DNA of 64,000 nt, taken from positions 186,001-250,000 of the forward strand of contig JADKFU010000002.1 of NCBI GenBank assembly GCA_016717285.1, written 5' to 3'. Position numbers and translations under genes: made by a program. Within the stretch, counting starts at the first letter, position 1. Each line of letters starts with the position of its first letter. The notes under the pieces were generated by a model, which saw nothing but the letters and a program-made list of their open reading frames with translations, had not been told where the DNA came from and did no database searches. Shown here piece by piece: positions 45,951-55,698 of the stretch. The DNA comes from Chitinophagaceae bacterium. Lineage in GTDB: Bacteria > Bacteroidota > Bacteroidia > Chitinophagales > UBA10324.

Positions 45951-46940
45951 ATGTACATGCTGAATTCGCGATGGCTTGTGACAGCTATATTGACAGTCGG
46001 CCAGTTGTTTTTTTTAATGAATAATCTATCTCTTGCGCGGCAAGCGTCAACTATCGCTCAGGCAAACAGTGGTCTGATTAGCATTAACCCGACAGTAAAA
46101 GAATATAATGATTCATCAGCCTCCATTTCTCCGGTGATTAATCAGGGAAAGAAAATGCCCGCTATCGTTCATATGGAGACTTTTTATCAGCAATGGGCAG
46201 ATCAATTTCCCGCAGCACTTGTGCAACACAGCTATGGATCTGCGACTGAACGGCTTCGGGAGATTCCAAGAAAGCAACAAAGGGAAGACTGGAAGTTCTA
46301 CCTGACTTTTTCATTATTGGTATTACTGGCGTTGATTCGTTTTGGTTATTCCCGGGAGTTTGATGAACTGTCTACAACCTTTAATAACTGGGGGCCGAGC
46401 CAGCAGATGTTCCGTGAACTGGGAACGGGTGTATCATTTGGAACAGTGCTTCTTAATTTCTTTTCCGTGTTGGTTATTTCACTGTTTACCTATTTGCTGC
46501 TTAACCGCTATACTGGTTTAAATGTTGATCCTCCCTGGATTCTGATGGTGATTGCCACTGCAGCAGTGGCTTTGTTTCTGTTTGCGCGCTATTTGTTACT
46601 GAAGGCTGCATCGTTGTTGCTTCCGTTCAGAAAAGAAATCACATTGTATAATTTTTACGAGATACAAATGAACCGTGTGCTGGGTGTTGCACTTTTTCCA
46701 CTGACTATGCTGGTTACTTTTTCGCCTGCCCCTCTTAATGTTTACGCCTTATACGCCGCAATTTTGGTGCTTGCAGGGTGCATCCTCATGCGTTACATGA
46801 AGGGATTCAATATCGGAATCAATTATTTCGGAAGACATTTGTTTCACTTTTTATTGTACATTTGCGCCCTTGAAATTGCACCTGTACTGATCATCATCCG
46901 ATTGTTACAAAACCTGGGACCGCTCAGGTTTTCTTTCTAG
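45951..46940 (+). CDS. DUF4271 membrane protein
   Basis: This 329-residue protein has an N-terminal hydrophobic segment, a hydrophilic part (about 40-115) and about six membrane helices (about 120-325), as in the DUF4271 family. Function is unknown. It starts 3 bases after the upstream stop. The family is often found next to uroporphyrinogen-III synthase and T9SS genes in Bacteroidota, as here. Confidence 0.82.
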   Translation: MYMLNSRWLVTAILTVGQLFFLMNNLSLARQASTIAQANSGLISINPTVKEYNDSSASISPVINQGKKMPAIVHMETFYQQWADQFPAALVQHSYGSATERLREIPRKQQREDWKFYLTFSLLVLLALIRFGYSREFDELSTTFNNWGPSQQMFRELGTGVSFGTVLLNFFSVLVISLFTYLLLNRYTGLNVDPPWILMVIATAAVALFLFARYLLLKAASLLLPFRKEITLYNFYEIQMNRVLGVALFPLTMLVTFSPAPLNVYALYAAILVLAGCILMRYMKGFNIGINYFGRHLFHFLLYICALEIAPVLIIIRLLQNLGPLRFSF

Positions 46941-46955
46941 AAAAACCAGATTTAA

Positions 46956-47795
46956 ATGAAAATGATGGTTGAGAAAAATACCCGGCAAGTCAAAATAGCA
47001 GCGGATTCCAGCACTTCACCTTCAAAGACTTTTAACGGGAATTCGGCAAAAACTGTCATCAAATCAATTCTTATCACCCAGGCGAAACCTGAGAATGATA
47101 AGAATCCTTATTTCGAACTGGCGAAAAAACACAGCATTACTGTTGATTTCAAACCATTCATTCACCTCGAAGGCGTTTCAGCCAAAGAGTTTCGCAAGCA
47201 AAAAATAAATCCTGCTGAATTCGCTGCATTAATTTTCACCAGCAGGAGTGCTGTTGACCAGTTTTTTAAGCTCTGTGATGATTTACGTGTAAGAATGTCA
47301 CCTGATGCAAAATACTATTGCATGACGGAAGCCATTGCACTTTACCTTCAGAAGTATATTCTTTTCAGGAAGAGAAAAGTTTTTTTTGGTGATGGCACCT
47401 TTCAGGGATTGACAGAAATTATTGAAAAGCACCGCGATGGCGAGAAATTCCTGATGCCTTGTTCTGATAATCACAAATCAGACACTTCTGATTATCTCCG
47501 TAAGAAAAAATATGAGTTTGCCGAGGCGGTAATTTTTAAAACAGTTTCTGTAGAGCTTACAGAGCAGGAAATCAGAAAGTATGATATGGTCGTCTTTTTT
47601 ACGCCTACCGGTGTGAATGCACTCAAACATAATTTTCCTCACTTCCAGCAGAAATCGATAAAGATTGGTGCATTTGGGCCTTTCACGGCACAGGCAGTTA
47701 ATGATGCAGGTCTTCGTATTGATGTGCAGGCACCGGCCCCGCAAGCCCCTTCCATGACTATGGCGATTGATAATTATCTGGGCAGTAATAGCTGA
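46956..47795 (+). CDS. hemD: Uroporphyrinogen-III synthase
   Basis: This 279-residue HemD-type protein closes hydroxymethylbilane with D-ring inversion in heme synthesis. Motifs typical of the family are AALIFTSRSAVDQFF, YDMVVFFTPTGVNALK and KIGAFGPFTAQAVNDAGL. The first 45 residues are variable. HemD sequences diverge strongly, so the call rests on these segments and the two-lobed size. hemW at 42893 is functionally related. Confidence 0.87.
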   Translation: MKMMVEKNTRQVKIAADSSTSPSKTFNGNSAKTVIKSILITQAKPENDKNPYFELAKKHSITVDFKPFIHLEGVSAKEFRKQKINPAEFAALIFTSRSAVDQFFKLCDDLRVRMSPDAKYYCMTEAIALYLQKYILFRKRKVFFGDGTFQGLTEIIEKHRDGEKFLMPCSDNHKSDTSDYLRKKKYEFAEAVIFKTVSVELTEQEIRKYDMVVFFTPTGVNALKHNFPHFQQKSIKIGAFGPFTAQAVNDAGLRIDVQAPAPQAPSMTMAIDNYLGSNS

Positions 47796-48060
47796 TTGTT
47801 AATTTGTTTTCTTGATTTGATTTGTGGCTGCATCAATTGCTTATTGATAAATACATAAGACTATTTGAGATGTTAATTTCAAAAAGCTGAGGCTCATTTT
47901 TTGGTGCCATCACTTTTTCGTTTTGAATAATTTAGCATAAGGGATTCCCATGTTCTGCCTGTAAAATATGGTTTCATTTAATGCAAGCTAAGCTCAGCAT
48001 GCGCCATTTTTTGACGGTTACATAAAAATGGTTTTAATTTACGGTGACCAGTTGTTATTT

Positions 48061-49041
48061 ATGAAGCTATGTGATTTTAAAATTGTAGTGGTAATGTTCT
48101 TGTCTTTTGTTGCCACCGCGGCAAATGCGCAACAGGATCCGCAATTCAGCCAGCATTTTCTAAACCAGGCTGCTTTTAATCCAGCCTACACTGGTATGGA
48201 TAACGCGCTCAGTGCAACAGCACAATTCAGGAGTCAATGGGTTGGTATCGATGGACATCCGGTTTCACAAAATATTTCGCTTCATTCACCGGTCCAGGTT
48301 TTACACGGCGGATTAGGAATCAATCTTTTAAATGAACAGGCCGGAGTGCTTCGAAATACAAGTGTTGCATTAAACTATTCCTATATTATGAAGACAAAAG
48401 CTGGTGATTTTTCTATAGGAATAAGCGGAGGTGCTGTGCAGGTTAATTTAGATGGTTCCAGATTAAGGGCACCGGATGGTATTTATGAAAACAATGACAT
48501 CAATCACAATGATTTTTTATTGCCTATTGTTCCGGTAAGCGGAGTTGCCATGGATTTTTCTGCAGGAATCTTTTACAATGGAAAAAATCTTTCAGCCGGG
48601 CTATCAGCCAATCATGTGCTACCCCAAAGTGTAAAATTGAATACCGATGGCAGCAATCTTGAATTCGATTATGAAAGGCAATACTATCTTCAGTTAGGTT
48701 ACCTTGCCAGGTTTTCCAAATCAGTAAGTATGAGACCTTCTGGAATGTTTAAAAGTGATGGAAATCGATTTCAGGCAGAGGCAGATCTTATTTTTATATA
48801 CAAGGACTTTCTATGGTTAGGTGGTGGGTATCGGGGATTTAATGATCAGACATCGGATGCTGTTGTAGCGTTAGCCGGCATTAGTATTTCGGAGAGTTTC
48901 CGGCTTGGTTATTCCTACGATTATACGGTGTCTGCATTAAATACAGTAAGCAATGGTTCACATGAGATAGTATTGAATTACAGGATCAATCTGATGAAAC
49001 CAGTGAAACCCGGAAAAGTGATCTACACACCTCGCTTCTGA
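48061..49041 (+). CDS. porP: PorP/SprF family T9SS outer-membrane protein
   Basis: This 326-residue protein has a signal peptide (1-23), the family hallmark DPQFSQHFLNQAAFNPAYTG and about 12-14 beta-strands of an outer-membrane barrel. PorP/SprF proteins work with the GldK/N ring and with some secreted adhesins. The ATG at 48061 is chosen because it begins a proper signal peptide. The order porP-gldK-gldL-gldM-gldN matches the porPKLMN operon of Porphyromonas gingivalis. Confidence 0.93.
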   Translation: MKLCDFKIVVVMFLSFVATAANAQQDPQFSQHFLNQAAFNPAYTGMDNALSATAQFRSQWVGIDGHPVSQNISLHSPVQVLHGGLGINLLNEQAGVLRNTSVALNYSYIMKTKAGDFSIGISGGAVQVNLDGSRLRAPDGIYENNDINHNDFLLPIVPVSGVAMDFSAGIFYNGKNLSAGLSANHVLPQSVKLNTDGSNLEFDYERQYYLQLGYLARFSKSVSMRPSGMFKSDGNRFQAEADLIFIYKDFLWLGGGYRGFNDQTSDAVVALAGISISESFRLGYSYDYTVSALNTVSNGSHEIVLNYRINLMKPVKPGKVIYTPRF

Positions 49042-49131
49042 AAAAATGATTTTTGAACAATACAATAAATAGTTAGAAAAGGCATTATTACCTGTTCAAA
49101 TTGCCGGATAATCCTGTCGCCTGTTAAATCT

Positions 49132-49161
49132 TTGTTTAATTGTTTAATTTTTCTACTTTTA
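49132..49161 (+). promoter_or_regulatory. Candidate promoter before gldK (TTG-N19-TACTTTTA)
   Basis: TTG at 49132 and TACTTTTA at 49154 are 19 bases apart; the last base differs from TAnnTTTG. Two exact TGTTTAAT units in 8-bp phase (49133-49148) lie inside the spacer. Confidence 0.4.
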
Positions 49162-49203
49162 CAACTTTCGAAAAGTCAACCACTTTTTAAAAAAGTTCCG
49201 AGT

Positions 49204-50475
49204 ATGTTGAATAAGCACAGATTCCTTTTGCTGGGCATAGTTGCGCTACTGGCTAGTTGCCAGGGCGGATACAATGGCCAGTTGCTGGGTTCGCTAGACC
49301 GTCCGGGATGGAACGTAACAATTCCATACGGCATGGTTTACATAAAATCTGGTACCCTGCACATTGGTCAAAATGATCAGGACATGAATAATTCCATGAT
49401 ACAACGTACGAAGACGGTGTCCGTACAGGGTTTTTTTATGGATGAAACTGAAATTACAAATAATGAGTACCGTCAGTTTGTTGATTGGGTAAAAGATTCA
49501 ATCGCCCATACAATTTTGGGTGAGGATTATATGATTGAGGACGACAACGGTAATGAAAAGGTAAACTGGGACGCATATATTGATTATACCGATCCTGAAT
49601 TAGAAGAATCGCTTGATGAGATGTATTTTCCTGAAGAACAAAGAATACTCGGAAAGAAAGAGATTGACCCAAGAAAATTAAACTATGTTTATTATTGGGT
49701 TGATTATAAGGAAGCTGCCCGCGATGTCAACCGATTAAATCCCGACTTTGACCGTACTAGTGTTATTAAAGAAGAGGTGGTAAATGTTTTTCCGGATACA
49801 TTGAGTTGGGTTCATGATTTTGCTTATTCCTACAATGAACCCATGACCAGAAATTACTTCTGGCATCCTTCATTTGACAATTATCCTGTAATAGGAGTTA
49901 CCTGGAATCAGGCAATGGCATTCAGTAAATGGCGCACGAGGTTATGGAATGATTTCCTTACCTCTCATGGCGAGGCGACAAATGATGAGTTCCGGTTGCC
50001 TACGGAGTCTGAATGGGAATATGCTGCACGTGGAGGAAGAGATTTGGCTCCATATCCTTGGGGCGGTCCTTACATGAGAAATAAAAAAGGATGCATACTT
50101 GCCAACTTCAAACCTGGGCGTGGAGATTATCCGGATGATGGAGGTATGTATACTGTTAAAGCAGATGCTTACTTCCCTAACGACTACGGGTTATATAATA
50201 TGGCCGGTAATGTTTCTGAGTGGACATCCAGCGCATTCTACGAAAACAGTTATCACTTTGAACATGACCTGAATCCTGATATCCGTTATGATGTGGATGC
50301 CGCTGATCCAATTACGATGAAGCGCAAAGTAATTCGTGGAGGTTCATGGAAAGACATAGCATACTTCTGCCAGGTAGGTACACGTAATTACGAATACCAG
50401 GATACTGCCAAATGTTATATTGGTTTCAGGGATGTAATCACCTTCCTCGGAAGATCTATTGATGACAGACCATAA
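49204..50475 (+). CDS. gldK: T9SS lipoprotein GldK/PorK
   Basis: This 423-residue outer-membrane lipoprotein (Cys19 in LLASCQG) has the formylglycine-generating-enzyme/sulfatase-modifying fold (MDETEITNNEYRQFV, RLPTESEWEYAARGG, NMAGNVSEWTSSA, VIRGGSWKD). With GldN it makes the large periplasmic ring of the T9SS. The start at 49204 is chosen because it gives the lipoprotein signal; the frame continues 24 codons upstream through the promoter region. Confidence 0.96.
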   Translation: MLNKHRFLLLGIVALLASCQGGYNGQLLGSLDRPGWNVTIPYGMVYIKSGTLHIGQNDQDMNNSMIQRTKTVSVQGFFMDETEITNNEYRQFVDWVKDSIAHTILGEDYMIEDDNGNEKVNWDAYIDYTDPELEESLDEMYFPEEQRILGKKEIDPRKLNYVYYWVDYKEAARDVNRLNPDFDRTSVIKEEVVNVFPDTLSWVHDFAYSYNEPMTRNYFWHPSFDNYPVIGVTWNQAMAFSKWRTRLWNDFLTSHGEATNDEFRLPTESEWEYAARGGRDLAPYPWGGPYMRNKKGCILANFKPGRGDYPDDGGMYTVKADAYFPNDYGLYNMAGNVSEWTSSAFYENSYHFEHDLNPDIRYDVDAADPITMKRKVIRGGSWKDIAYFCQVGTRNYEYQDTAKCYIGFRDVITFLGRSIDDRP

Positions 50476-50540
50476 CATCAAAAGCAATCATTTTTCTGAT
50501 TAATCATTTCTATTTCAAAACCACTTAAAATAGATTATTA

Positions 50541-51359
50541 ATGAATAGAATCGTTGTATTCTTTGAGTCCGAGAGGGGCAAAAGGTTAAAAAACCTGATC
50601 ATTGGAGTTGGTGCTTCCATTGTTTTGCTCGGTGCACTTTTCAAATTGCAGCACTGGGATTATGCAAGTGAATTCCTGATTCTGGGCATGTGTACCGAAG
50701 CCTTCATCTTTGCATTGCTTGGTATTCTTCCTCCACACAAGGATTACTACTGGGAAAAAATTTATCCTGAACTCGATTTTGCTCCTGATGAGGACGAATT
50801 GAAGATGATTAAAGAAACCAGTAGTCATGGCGGGCTTACCAATCAGCTTGATCAGATGATGACCGAAGCGAAGCTTGAACCTGAGTTGATCAAGCGTTTG
50901 GGAGATAACCTCAGACGTCTGGGAGACAACATTTCTCAATTGCACGACTTTACAGATGCTTCAATGGCTACGAATGAATATTCAGCCAGTGCAAAACAAG
51001 CTGCCGGGGCATTAGCAGAAATGAAAGTTGCTTATACTAATGCTACTGAAGCTGCCAAGTTGTTGGGTAACGCTACAGCAGAAACCAAAAGCTATCATGA
51101 GCAGGTGCAACTGGTTTCTAAAAACCTGGCACAACTCAATGCTATTTACGAGTTGGAATTGCAGGATACAAACAGTCATCTGAAAACCATGAATAAGTTT
51201 TATGGTTCGCTCACGCAGGCAATGGATAACCTTTCAGAATCGGTAGAAGATACTAAAAAGTATCGCTCTGAAATGTCAGGTTTGGCCAAGAACCTGTCGC
51301 AACTCAATAATGTGTATGGTAACATGCTTACTGCTATGACCATGGGTGCACAAAAATAG
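50541..51359 (+). CDS. gldL: T9SS motor protein GldL/PorL
   Basis: This 272-residue inner-membrane protein has two N-terminal helices (about 17-36 and 42-62) and a long helical cytoplasmic tail (about 100-268). Glu53 in the second helix (GMCTEAFIFAL) matches the proton-path glutamate reported for GldL. With GldM it forms the proton-driven motor of the T9SS. The gene lies between gldK and gldM with gaps of about 65 bases on each side. Confidence 0.95.
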   Translation: MNRIVVFFESERGKRLKNLIIGVGASIVLLGALFKLQHWDYASEFLILGMCTEAFIFALLGILPPHKDYYWEKIYPELDFAPDEDELKMIKETSSHGGLTNQLDQMMTEAKLEPELIKRLGDNLRRLGDNISQLHDFTDASMATNEYSASAKQAAGALAEMKVAYTNATEAAKLLGNATAETKSYHEQVQLVSKNLAQLNAIYELELQDTNSHLKTMNKFYGSLTQAMDNLSESVEDTKKYRSEMSGLAKNLSQLNNVYGNMLTAMTMGAQK

Positions 51360-51423
51360 TGAAGACTAAAAGATTGATTAAAGTAATTCCGTTTATCATT
51401 TTTCAGCAAAATTAAATTAGAGA

Positions 51424-53103
51424 ATGTCCATACCTAAGGAACCACGCCAAATCATGATTAACCTCATGTACCTGGTGTTGACGGCTCTTCTTGCATTGAA
51501 TGTGTCTGCAGAAATTTTACATGCGTTTCACGTAGTGAATTCAGGCCTTTCTGTTTCTTCGGCTGCAATCACAAGCAAAAACAATCAGACTTTTGCAGCT
51601 TTTGATGAGCAGTTTAAGAATGATTCACAGCGCACAGGTCCCTTCCTTGAAAAAGCCAAGAAGGCGAAAACCATGTCAGACCAGGTTTTTAATGATATTG
51701 AAGAAATGCAAAAAGAATTAATAACAGAGTCTGGTGGAATCATGGATAAGGAAACGGAAGAGAAAATGGATGTGAAGTCGATGCCTGTTTCTGAACTGAT
51801 GAAGAAGGGCGAGTTATTTGATGATCGTAACCTTGAGGTATCTACAAATCTTATGATCAATAAGGGTAAAGCGGATGAGTTGAAAATAAAAATAAACAAA
51901 CTGAGGGCAGACCTTCTTGCTTTGGTAGACAATCCACAAGACAAAAAAATAATCGAAACACAACTTTCAGTAAACGCAGTTGATCCGACGGAGAAGATTG
52001 ATGGCGTTTTGAAGAACTGGTCGGTCACCAATTTTGAAATGGTTCCTACGATTGCGGCGCTTACGCTTTTGAATAAATACCAGAATGATATCCGCAATTC
52101 AGAAGATCTTATCGTAGAATATCTTTTTAAACAGATAAATGCTAAAACAGTTGTAGTTGATAAAATTCTTGCAAAAGTAATCGCTCCAACTAGTTATGTA
52201 ATGTCCGGACAACAATATAAAGCAGACATTTTTGTGGCAGCCTACAGTTCAACCGTTAATCCTGAAGTTTACCTTGGACCATTGAATTATAGTATCGCTA
52301 AAAAGCTACCTGACGGGAATTTTGATGAGCTTACTGAAAACCCGGTTTCGGGAGGTGGAAGAAAATTAGAGGTGGTGAGCGGCATGGGAAAATATGAAAC
52401 TGTTGCGGGGGGTGAAGGCATACAAAAATATTCGGGTGCAGTGATGGTGCAGGGACCCGACGGTAAACCAAGGTATTATCCTTTTGAATCGGAGTACCAG
52501 ACAGCAAAAGGATCTGTTGTTGTTTCATCAGAAAACCTGAATATTATTTACGCTGGCATACCCAATCCATTTTCAGTTTCTGTTCCGGGATTTCCTGCTG
52601 ATAAAGTAAGCGCTTCTGCCACCCAGGGAAGTTTCACAAAATCCGGATCAGGAAAATTTACTGCTGATATGCCGGGATCATTGGTGAATCAGAAAGTGAC
52701 TGTAAATGTTTCGGTGGCTCTGGAAGCTGGTAGCCGTCAGATAGGTTCGCAGGAATTTGTAATTAAGCGCATACCTGATCCGATTGCAGCAATTAATGGT
52801 ACGATCACGGAAGGTGACATACCCACTAGTACGCTAAAAGCCGTTCCCGGAATAGGTGCGATTTTAAAGGACTTTTATTTCCAGGGCGTTCGCTTTGATG
52901 TCACTTCATTTGAATGTGTTTATATCCCCAAAAGACAGGATGCCAGAATTGAACAGAATTCAGGTGCAAAGTTTAACGCAAAAGTGGCCCAGTTTGTACA
53001 AGGATGTAAGCCAGGCGATCAGATCATTTTCAGAAAGATAAGAGCAGTTGGTCCGGACAAAACACCACGTAATCTTAATAGTATTCCGCTTCAGATTAAG
53101 TAA
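51424..53103 (+). CDS. gldM: T9SS motor shaft protein GldM/PorM
   Basis: This 559-residue protein has a single N-terminal helix in the conserved PRQIMINLMYLVLTALLALN segment and a long periplasmic region of several beta-rich domains (about 40-559). The GldM dimer spans the periplasm from the GldL motor to the GldK/N ring. Family motifs are strong through the whole length. It is followed by gldN after 26 bases. Confidence 0.96.
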   Translation: MSIPKEPRQIMINLMYLVLTALLALNVSAEILHAFHVVNSGLSVSSAAITSKNNQTFAAFDEQFKNDSQRTGPFLEKAKKAKTMSDQVFNDIEEMQKELITESGGIMDKETEEKMDVKSMPVSELMKKGELFDDRNLEVSTNLMINKGKADELKIKINKLRADLLALVDNPQDKKIIETQLSVNAVDPTEKIDGVLKNWSVTNFEMVPTIAALTLLNKYQNDIRNSEDLIVEYLFKQINAKTVVVDKILAKVIAPTSYVMSGQQYKADIFVAAYSSTVNPEVYLGPLNYSIAKKLPDGNFDELTENPVSGGGRKLEVVSGMGKYETVAGGEGIQKYSGAVMVQGPDGKPRYYPFESEYQTAKGSVVVSSENLNIIYAGIPNPFSVSVPGFPADKVSASATQGSFTKSGSGKFTADMPGSLVNQKVTVNVSVALEAGSRQIGSQEFVIKRIPDPIAAINGTITEGDIPTSTLKAVPGIGAILKDFYFQGVRFDVTSFECVYIPKRQDARIEQNSGAKFNAKVAQFVQGCKPGDQIIFRKIRAVGPDKTPRNLNSIPLQIK

Positions 53104-53129
53104 CGGATTTAATCAGTAAATCAATTGTT

Positions 53130-53960
53130 ATGAAGAAATTCAGCGTCCTTACAATTATTGCGGTAATCATGCTTGCAGGTACTTTTAGTTCCTACGGTCA
53201 GGCAGATGAATTAATGCCCAGGGATTTGTTTTATGATAAGGTGGCTCCAATTGAGAAAGAAGTGATACCTTATGATAACATACGTGAAGCTGATGTGCTT
53301 TGGCAAAAACGGATCTGGAGAATAATCGATTCAAGAGAAAAAATGAACCTTCCATTTAAATATGAAGGCATTGACTGGAAGGATCTGAAACCATTAGTGT
53401 TTGTTCTTCGTGATGCAGCAATTTCAGGGGAAATAACGGTGTACCAGGAAGACAATTTCAAGACGGTGAAATTACCGGATGATGTAGCGAAGATTGGTGC
53501 GGGTAATGATACCATTCAGCTTTCTGACCTTGATGGTAACTATGTTAAAGATACAGTGCTGGTACGGGAGTTTGACCCAACTAAGGTCAGCAAGTACAGA
53601 ATAAAGGAAGATTGGTTTTTTGATGAAGAAACTTCTGCAATGCAGGTGCGCATTATTGCGATAGCACCTTTGTATTATGATGATCAGATTCAACTTGATC
53701 TCCCGATGTTTTGGGCATATTATCCAACTGCCCGGAATGTGTTGGTAAAGCAAGAAGTTTTTAATCAGCGCAATGATGCAGTGAGATTAACGTGGGATGA
53801 TCTTTTTGAAATGAGATTGTTCACGAGTTATATTTATAAGGAGTCGAATGTGTTTGATCGGCGGATACAGGATTATGCAACCGGAACAGACGCACTTCGT
53901 GAATCAGATCGAATCAAGCAGGACATATTTGAATTCGAACATGATGTGTGGTCGTATTGA
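53130..53960 (+). CDS. gldN: T9SS ring protein GldN/PorN
   Basis: This 276-residue periplasmic protein has a signal peptide (1-23) and the family region with READVLWQKRIWRIIDSREKMN and DLFEMRLFTSYIYKESNVFDRRI. It binds GldK to form the T9SS ring at the outer membrane. It is the last gene of the operon and is closed by a strong intrinsic terminator. Confidence 0.96.
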   Translation: MKKFSVLTIIAVIMLAGTFSSYGQADELMPRDLFYDKVAPIEKEVIPYDNIREADVLWQKRIWRIIDSREKMNLPFKYEGIDWKDLKPLVFVLRDAAISGEITVYQEDNFKTVKLPDDVAKIGAGNDTIQLSDLDGNYVKDTVLVREFDPTKVSKYRIKEDWFFDEETSAMQVRIIAIAPLYYDDQIQLDLPMFWAYYPTARNVLVKQEVFNQRNDAVRLTWDDLFEMRLFTSYIYKESNVFDRRIQDYATGTDALRESDRIKQDIFEFEHDVWSY

Positions 53961-53981
53961 TTTGAGCTAAATAATAAATTG

Positions 53982-54008
53982 AGCCCTGCCATTTGGCCGG
54001 GCTTTTTT
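53982..54008 (+). terminator. Intrinsic terminator after gldN
   Basis: The stem AGCCC-t-GCC/GGC-c-GGGCT with an ATTT loop is followed by six T residues. It lies 21 bases after the gldN stop. Confidence 0.9.
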
Positions 54009-54146
54009 GTGCGATGTACTTCCATCTATTGTTCTTGAATATTATACAGCTCAATGCTTCATCACGCAGGGTAAAAATTTTGCATTGCGGTTTGTGTAAA
54101 ACTAATTTGATAATCCAGGAAGATGGTAATACCTTTTATCAGAAAC

Positions 54147-55120
54147 TCAGACCTTATTGTATTTTTTTCTATATGCCAAAGGTGACATGCCTGTAATTTT
54201 TCTGAAGACTTCCCGAAATGCCTTTACATCTGTATATCCAACATCATACATCACCTCGTTGATTGTTTTACGGCTGTTTTCAAATGCATTTTTTGAAGCT
54301 TCAATTTTTGCACGTTGTGCATACACTAATGGTGTATTGCCTGTTGCCTTTATAAACCGTCTGTCAAAATTTCGTCTGCCAACCGCAAAAGTGGAAGCTA
54401 TGTGCGTAATTGAAATTTTTTCGTCCAGCTTACTTTCAATATAGGACTGCGCTTTTTTAATTAATTCGTCCCCATGCTTTTTTTGACCTGCAAAAATGGT
54501 GAAGGTTGACTGACTGTTTCTGTCTATTTCAATTTGAAATATTTTGGAGCAGAAAATGGCTGTTTTCCTGTCGTAATATTTCTCAACGAGATAAATTATC
54601 AGGTTAAGAAATGAATAAGCACCTCCATTTGTATAAATTCCATTTTCATCAGTTATTAATTTATCTGCCTGTAAATTTATTTTCGGAAACATTGTTCTGA
54701 AATTATCTGCTGCAGCCCAGTGTGTGGAACAGCTTTTCCATCTAATAAGCCTGATGATGCAAGCAAAAAAGCACCGGTACAGATAGTTGCCACTTCGGCA
54801 CCCTGCTTATATTGTTCTTCAATCCATTCAATCAATAACTTGTTATGCTTCACAGCCTTGGTATAATCATGATTCAAAGAAGGAATAATAATGAGATTGG
54901 TTTCAGCTATTGCTGAAATGTTTTTATGCGGCTTCACTGAAAATAAACCATCATGATATTTTACCGTTCTTGAAACACCCGCCAGTTCTATTTTATAAAA
55001 ATCTCTTTTCCCGCTGCTTTTGCAATACTCATTTGCCCGGGTGAATATTTTGTAAGCGCCGACGATACTGCTGAGATTATTTTCCTTTCCGTCAGGGACA
55101 ACGATGGTTACATGTTTCAT
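54147..55120 (-). pseudogene. GlxA-type AraC regulator split by a frameshift
   Basis: Two frames together make one GlxA-family regulator. The N-terminal part (from ATG 55120) is a DJ-1/PfpI-like domain ending in ATICTGAFLLASSGLLDGK. The C-terminal part holds the AraC helix-turn-helix pair (ITHIASTFAVGRRNFDRRF and INEVMYDVGYTDVKAFREVF). Where intact proteins read THWAAADNFRTMFP, the first frame shifts and stops, while the expected residues continue in the other frame. One base appears to be missing between about 54720 and 54736. This is either a real inactivating mutation or an assembly error. Confidence 0.87.
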
Positions 55121-55132
55121 TGATTTTTTGTG

Positions 55133-55140
55133 CAAATATA
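55133..55140 (-). promoter_or_regulatory. Candidate -7 element (TATATTTG) of the GlxA-type gene
   Basis: It is a perfect TAnnTTTG match 12 bases upstream of the ATG at 55120. A TTG lies 15 bases upstream, slightly short. Confidence 0.45.
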
Positions 55141-55321
55141 GGATTAAGCCTTGTCCAAATTGGCCCACTACAGTTACTATTTAGTAACTAAACCTTCGAA
55201 CAACTAAGGATTACATTATTTTCTTATTTACGATTTTATGAAGGATAAAACTTAAAAGAAACACTCCATTGTCTTGCTCAAAACATCATCATTTAATTTT
55301 CTGAAAATTTCTCTGAAAAAT

Positions 55322-55367
55322 TTGCGTAGTTAAATAGCTACATGTATATTTGTAGTCAAATAGCTAC
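55322..55367 (+). promoter_or_regulatory. ArsR operon promoter with duplicated operator
   Basis: TTG at 55322 and TATATTTG at 55345 (20-base spacer) form a promoter. Two 16-bp repeats, GTAGTTAAATAGCTAC (55326-55341) and GTAGTCAAATAGCTAC (55352-55367), differ by one base. Each is an imperfect dyad with GTAG and CTAC ends. One covers the spacer, the other the start of transcription up to three bases before the ATG. They are likely sites for the ArsR-type regulator. Confidence 0.75.
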
Positions 55368-55370
55368 GCA

Positions 55371-55691
55371 ATGAATTTAAGAAGAGACGTATTTCAGGCC
55401 ATTGCCGACCCTACCAGAAGGGCCATACTTCTTTTGCTTGCTTCGCAATCCATGACGGCGGGAGCAATAGCCAGCAACTTTGACACTGCAAGACCAACTG
55501 TTTCAAAACACCTTCAAATACTCACAGAATGCGAGTTGCTTAAGCAAGAGCAAAGCGGCAGGGAAATATCCTATCACGTTAATGCAAAAAAAATGAAAGA
55601 AGTAGCTGACTTTATTGAAGCATTCCGCAAACTGTGGGATGACCGGTTTAACAAGTTAGAATCCATCATGAAAAAATATAAAACAAAATAA
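55371..55691 (+). CDS. ArsR-family transcriptional regulator
   Basis: This 106-residue winged-helix protein (DVFQAIADPTRRAILLLLA at the start, then TARPTVSKHLQILTECELL recognition helix) is of the SRPBCC-linked ArsR subgroup. No metal-binding cysteine pair is present, so it probably does not sense arsenic. It heads a run of five same-strand genes with short gaps, and its operator duplicates overlap the promoter. Confidence 0.92.
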   Translation: MNLRRDVFQAIADPTRRAILLLLASQSMTAGAIASNFDTARPTVSKHLQILTECELLKQEQSGREISYHVNAKKMKEVADFIEAFRKLWDDRFNKLESIMKKYKTK

Positions 55692-55698
55692 TAGAACC

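Noticed and set aside
47796..48060. Possible RNA gene or riboswitch before porP
   Set aside because: No tRNA-like fold, conserved riboswitch core or strong hairpin was found on reading.
53993..54196. 67-residue frame after gldN
   Set aside because: It starts inside the gldN terminator and runs into the antisense of the GlxA-type gene.
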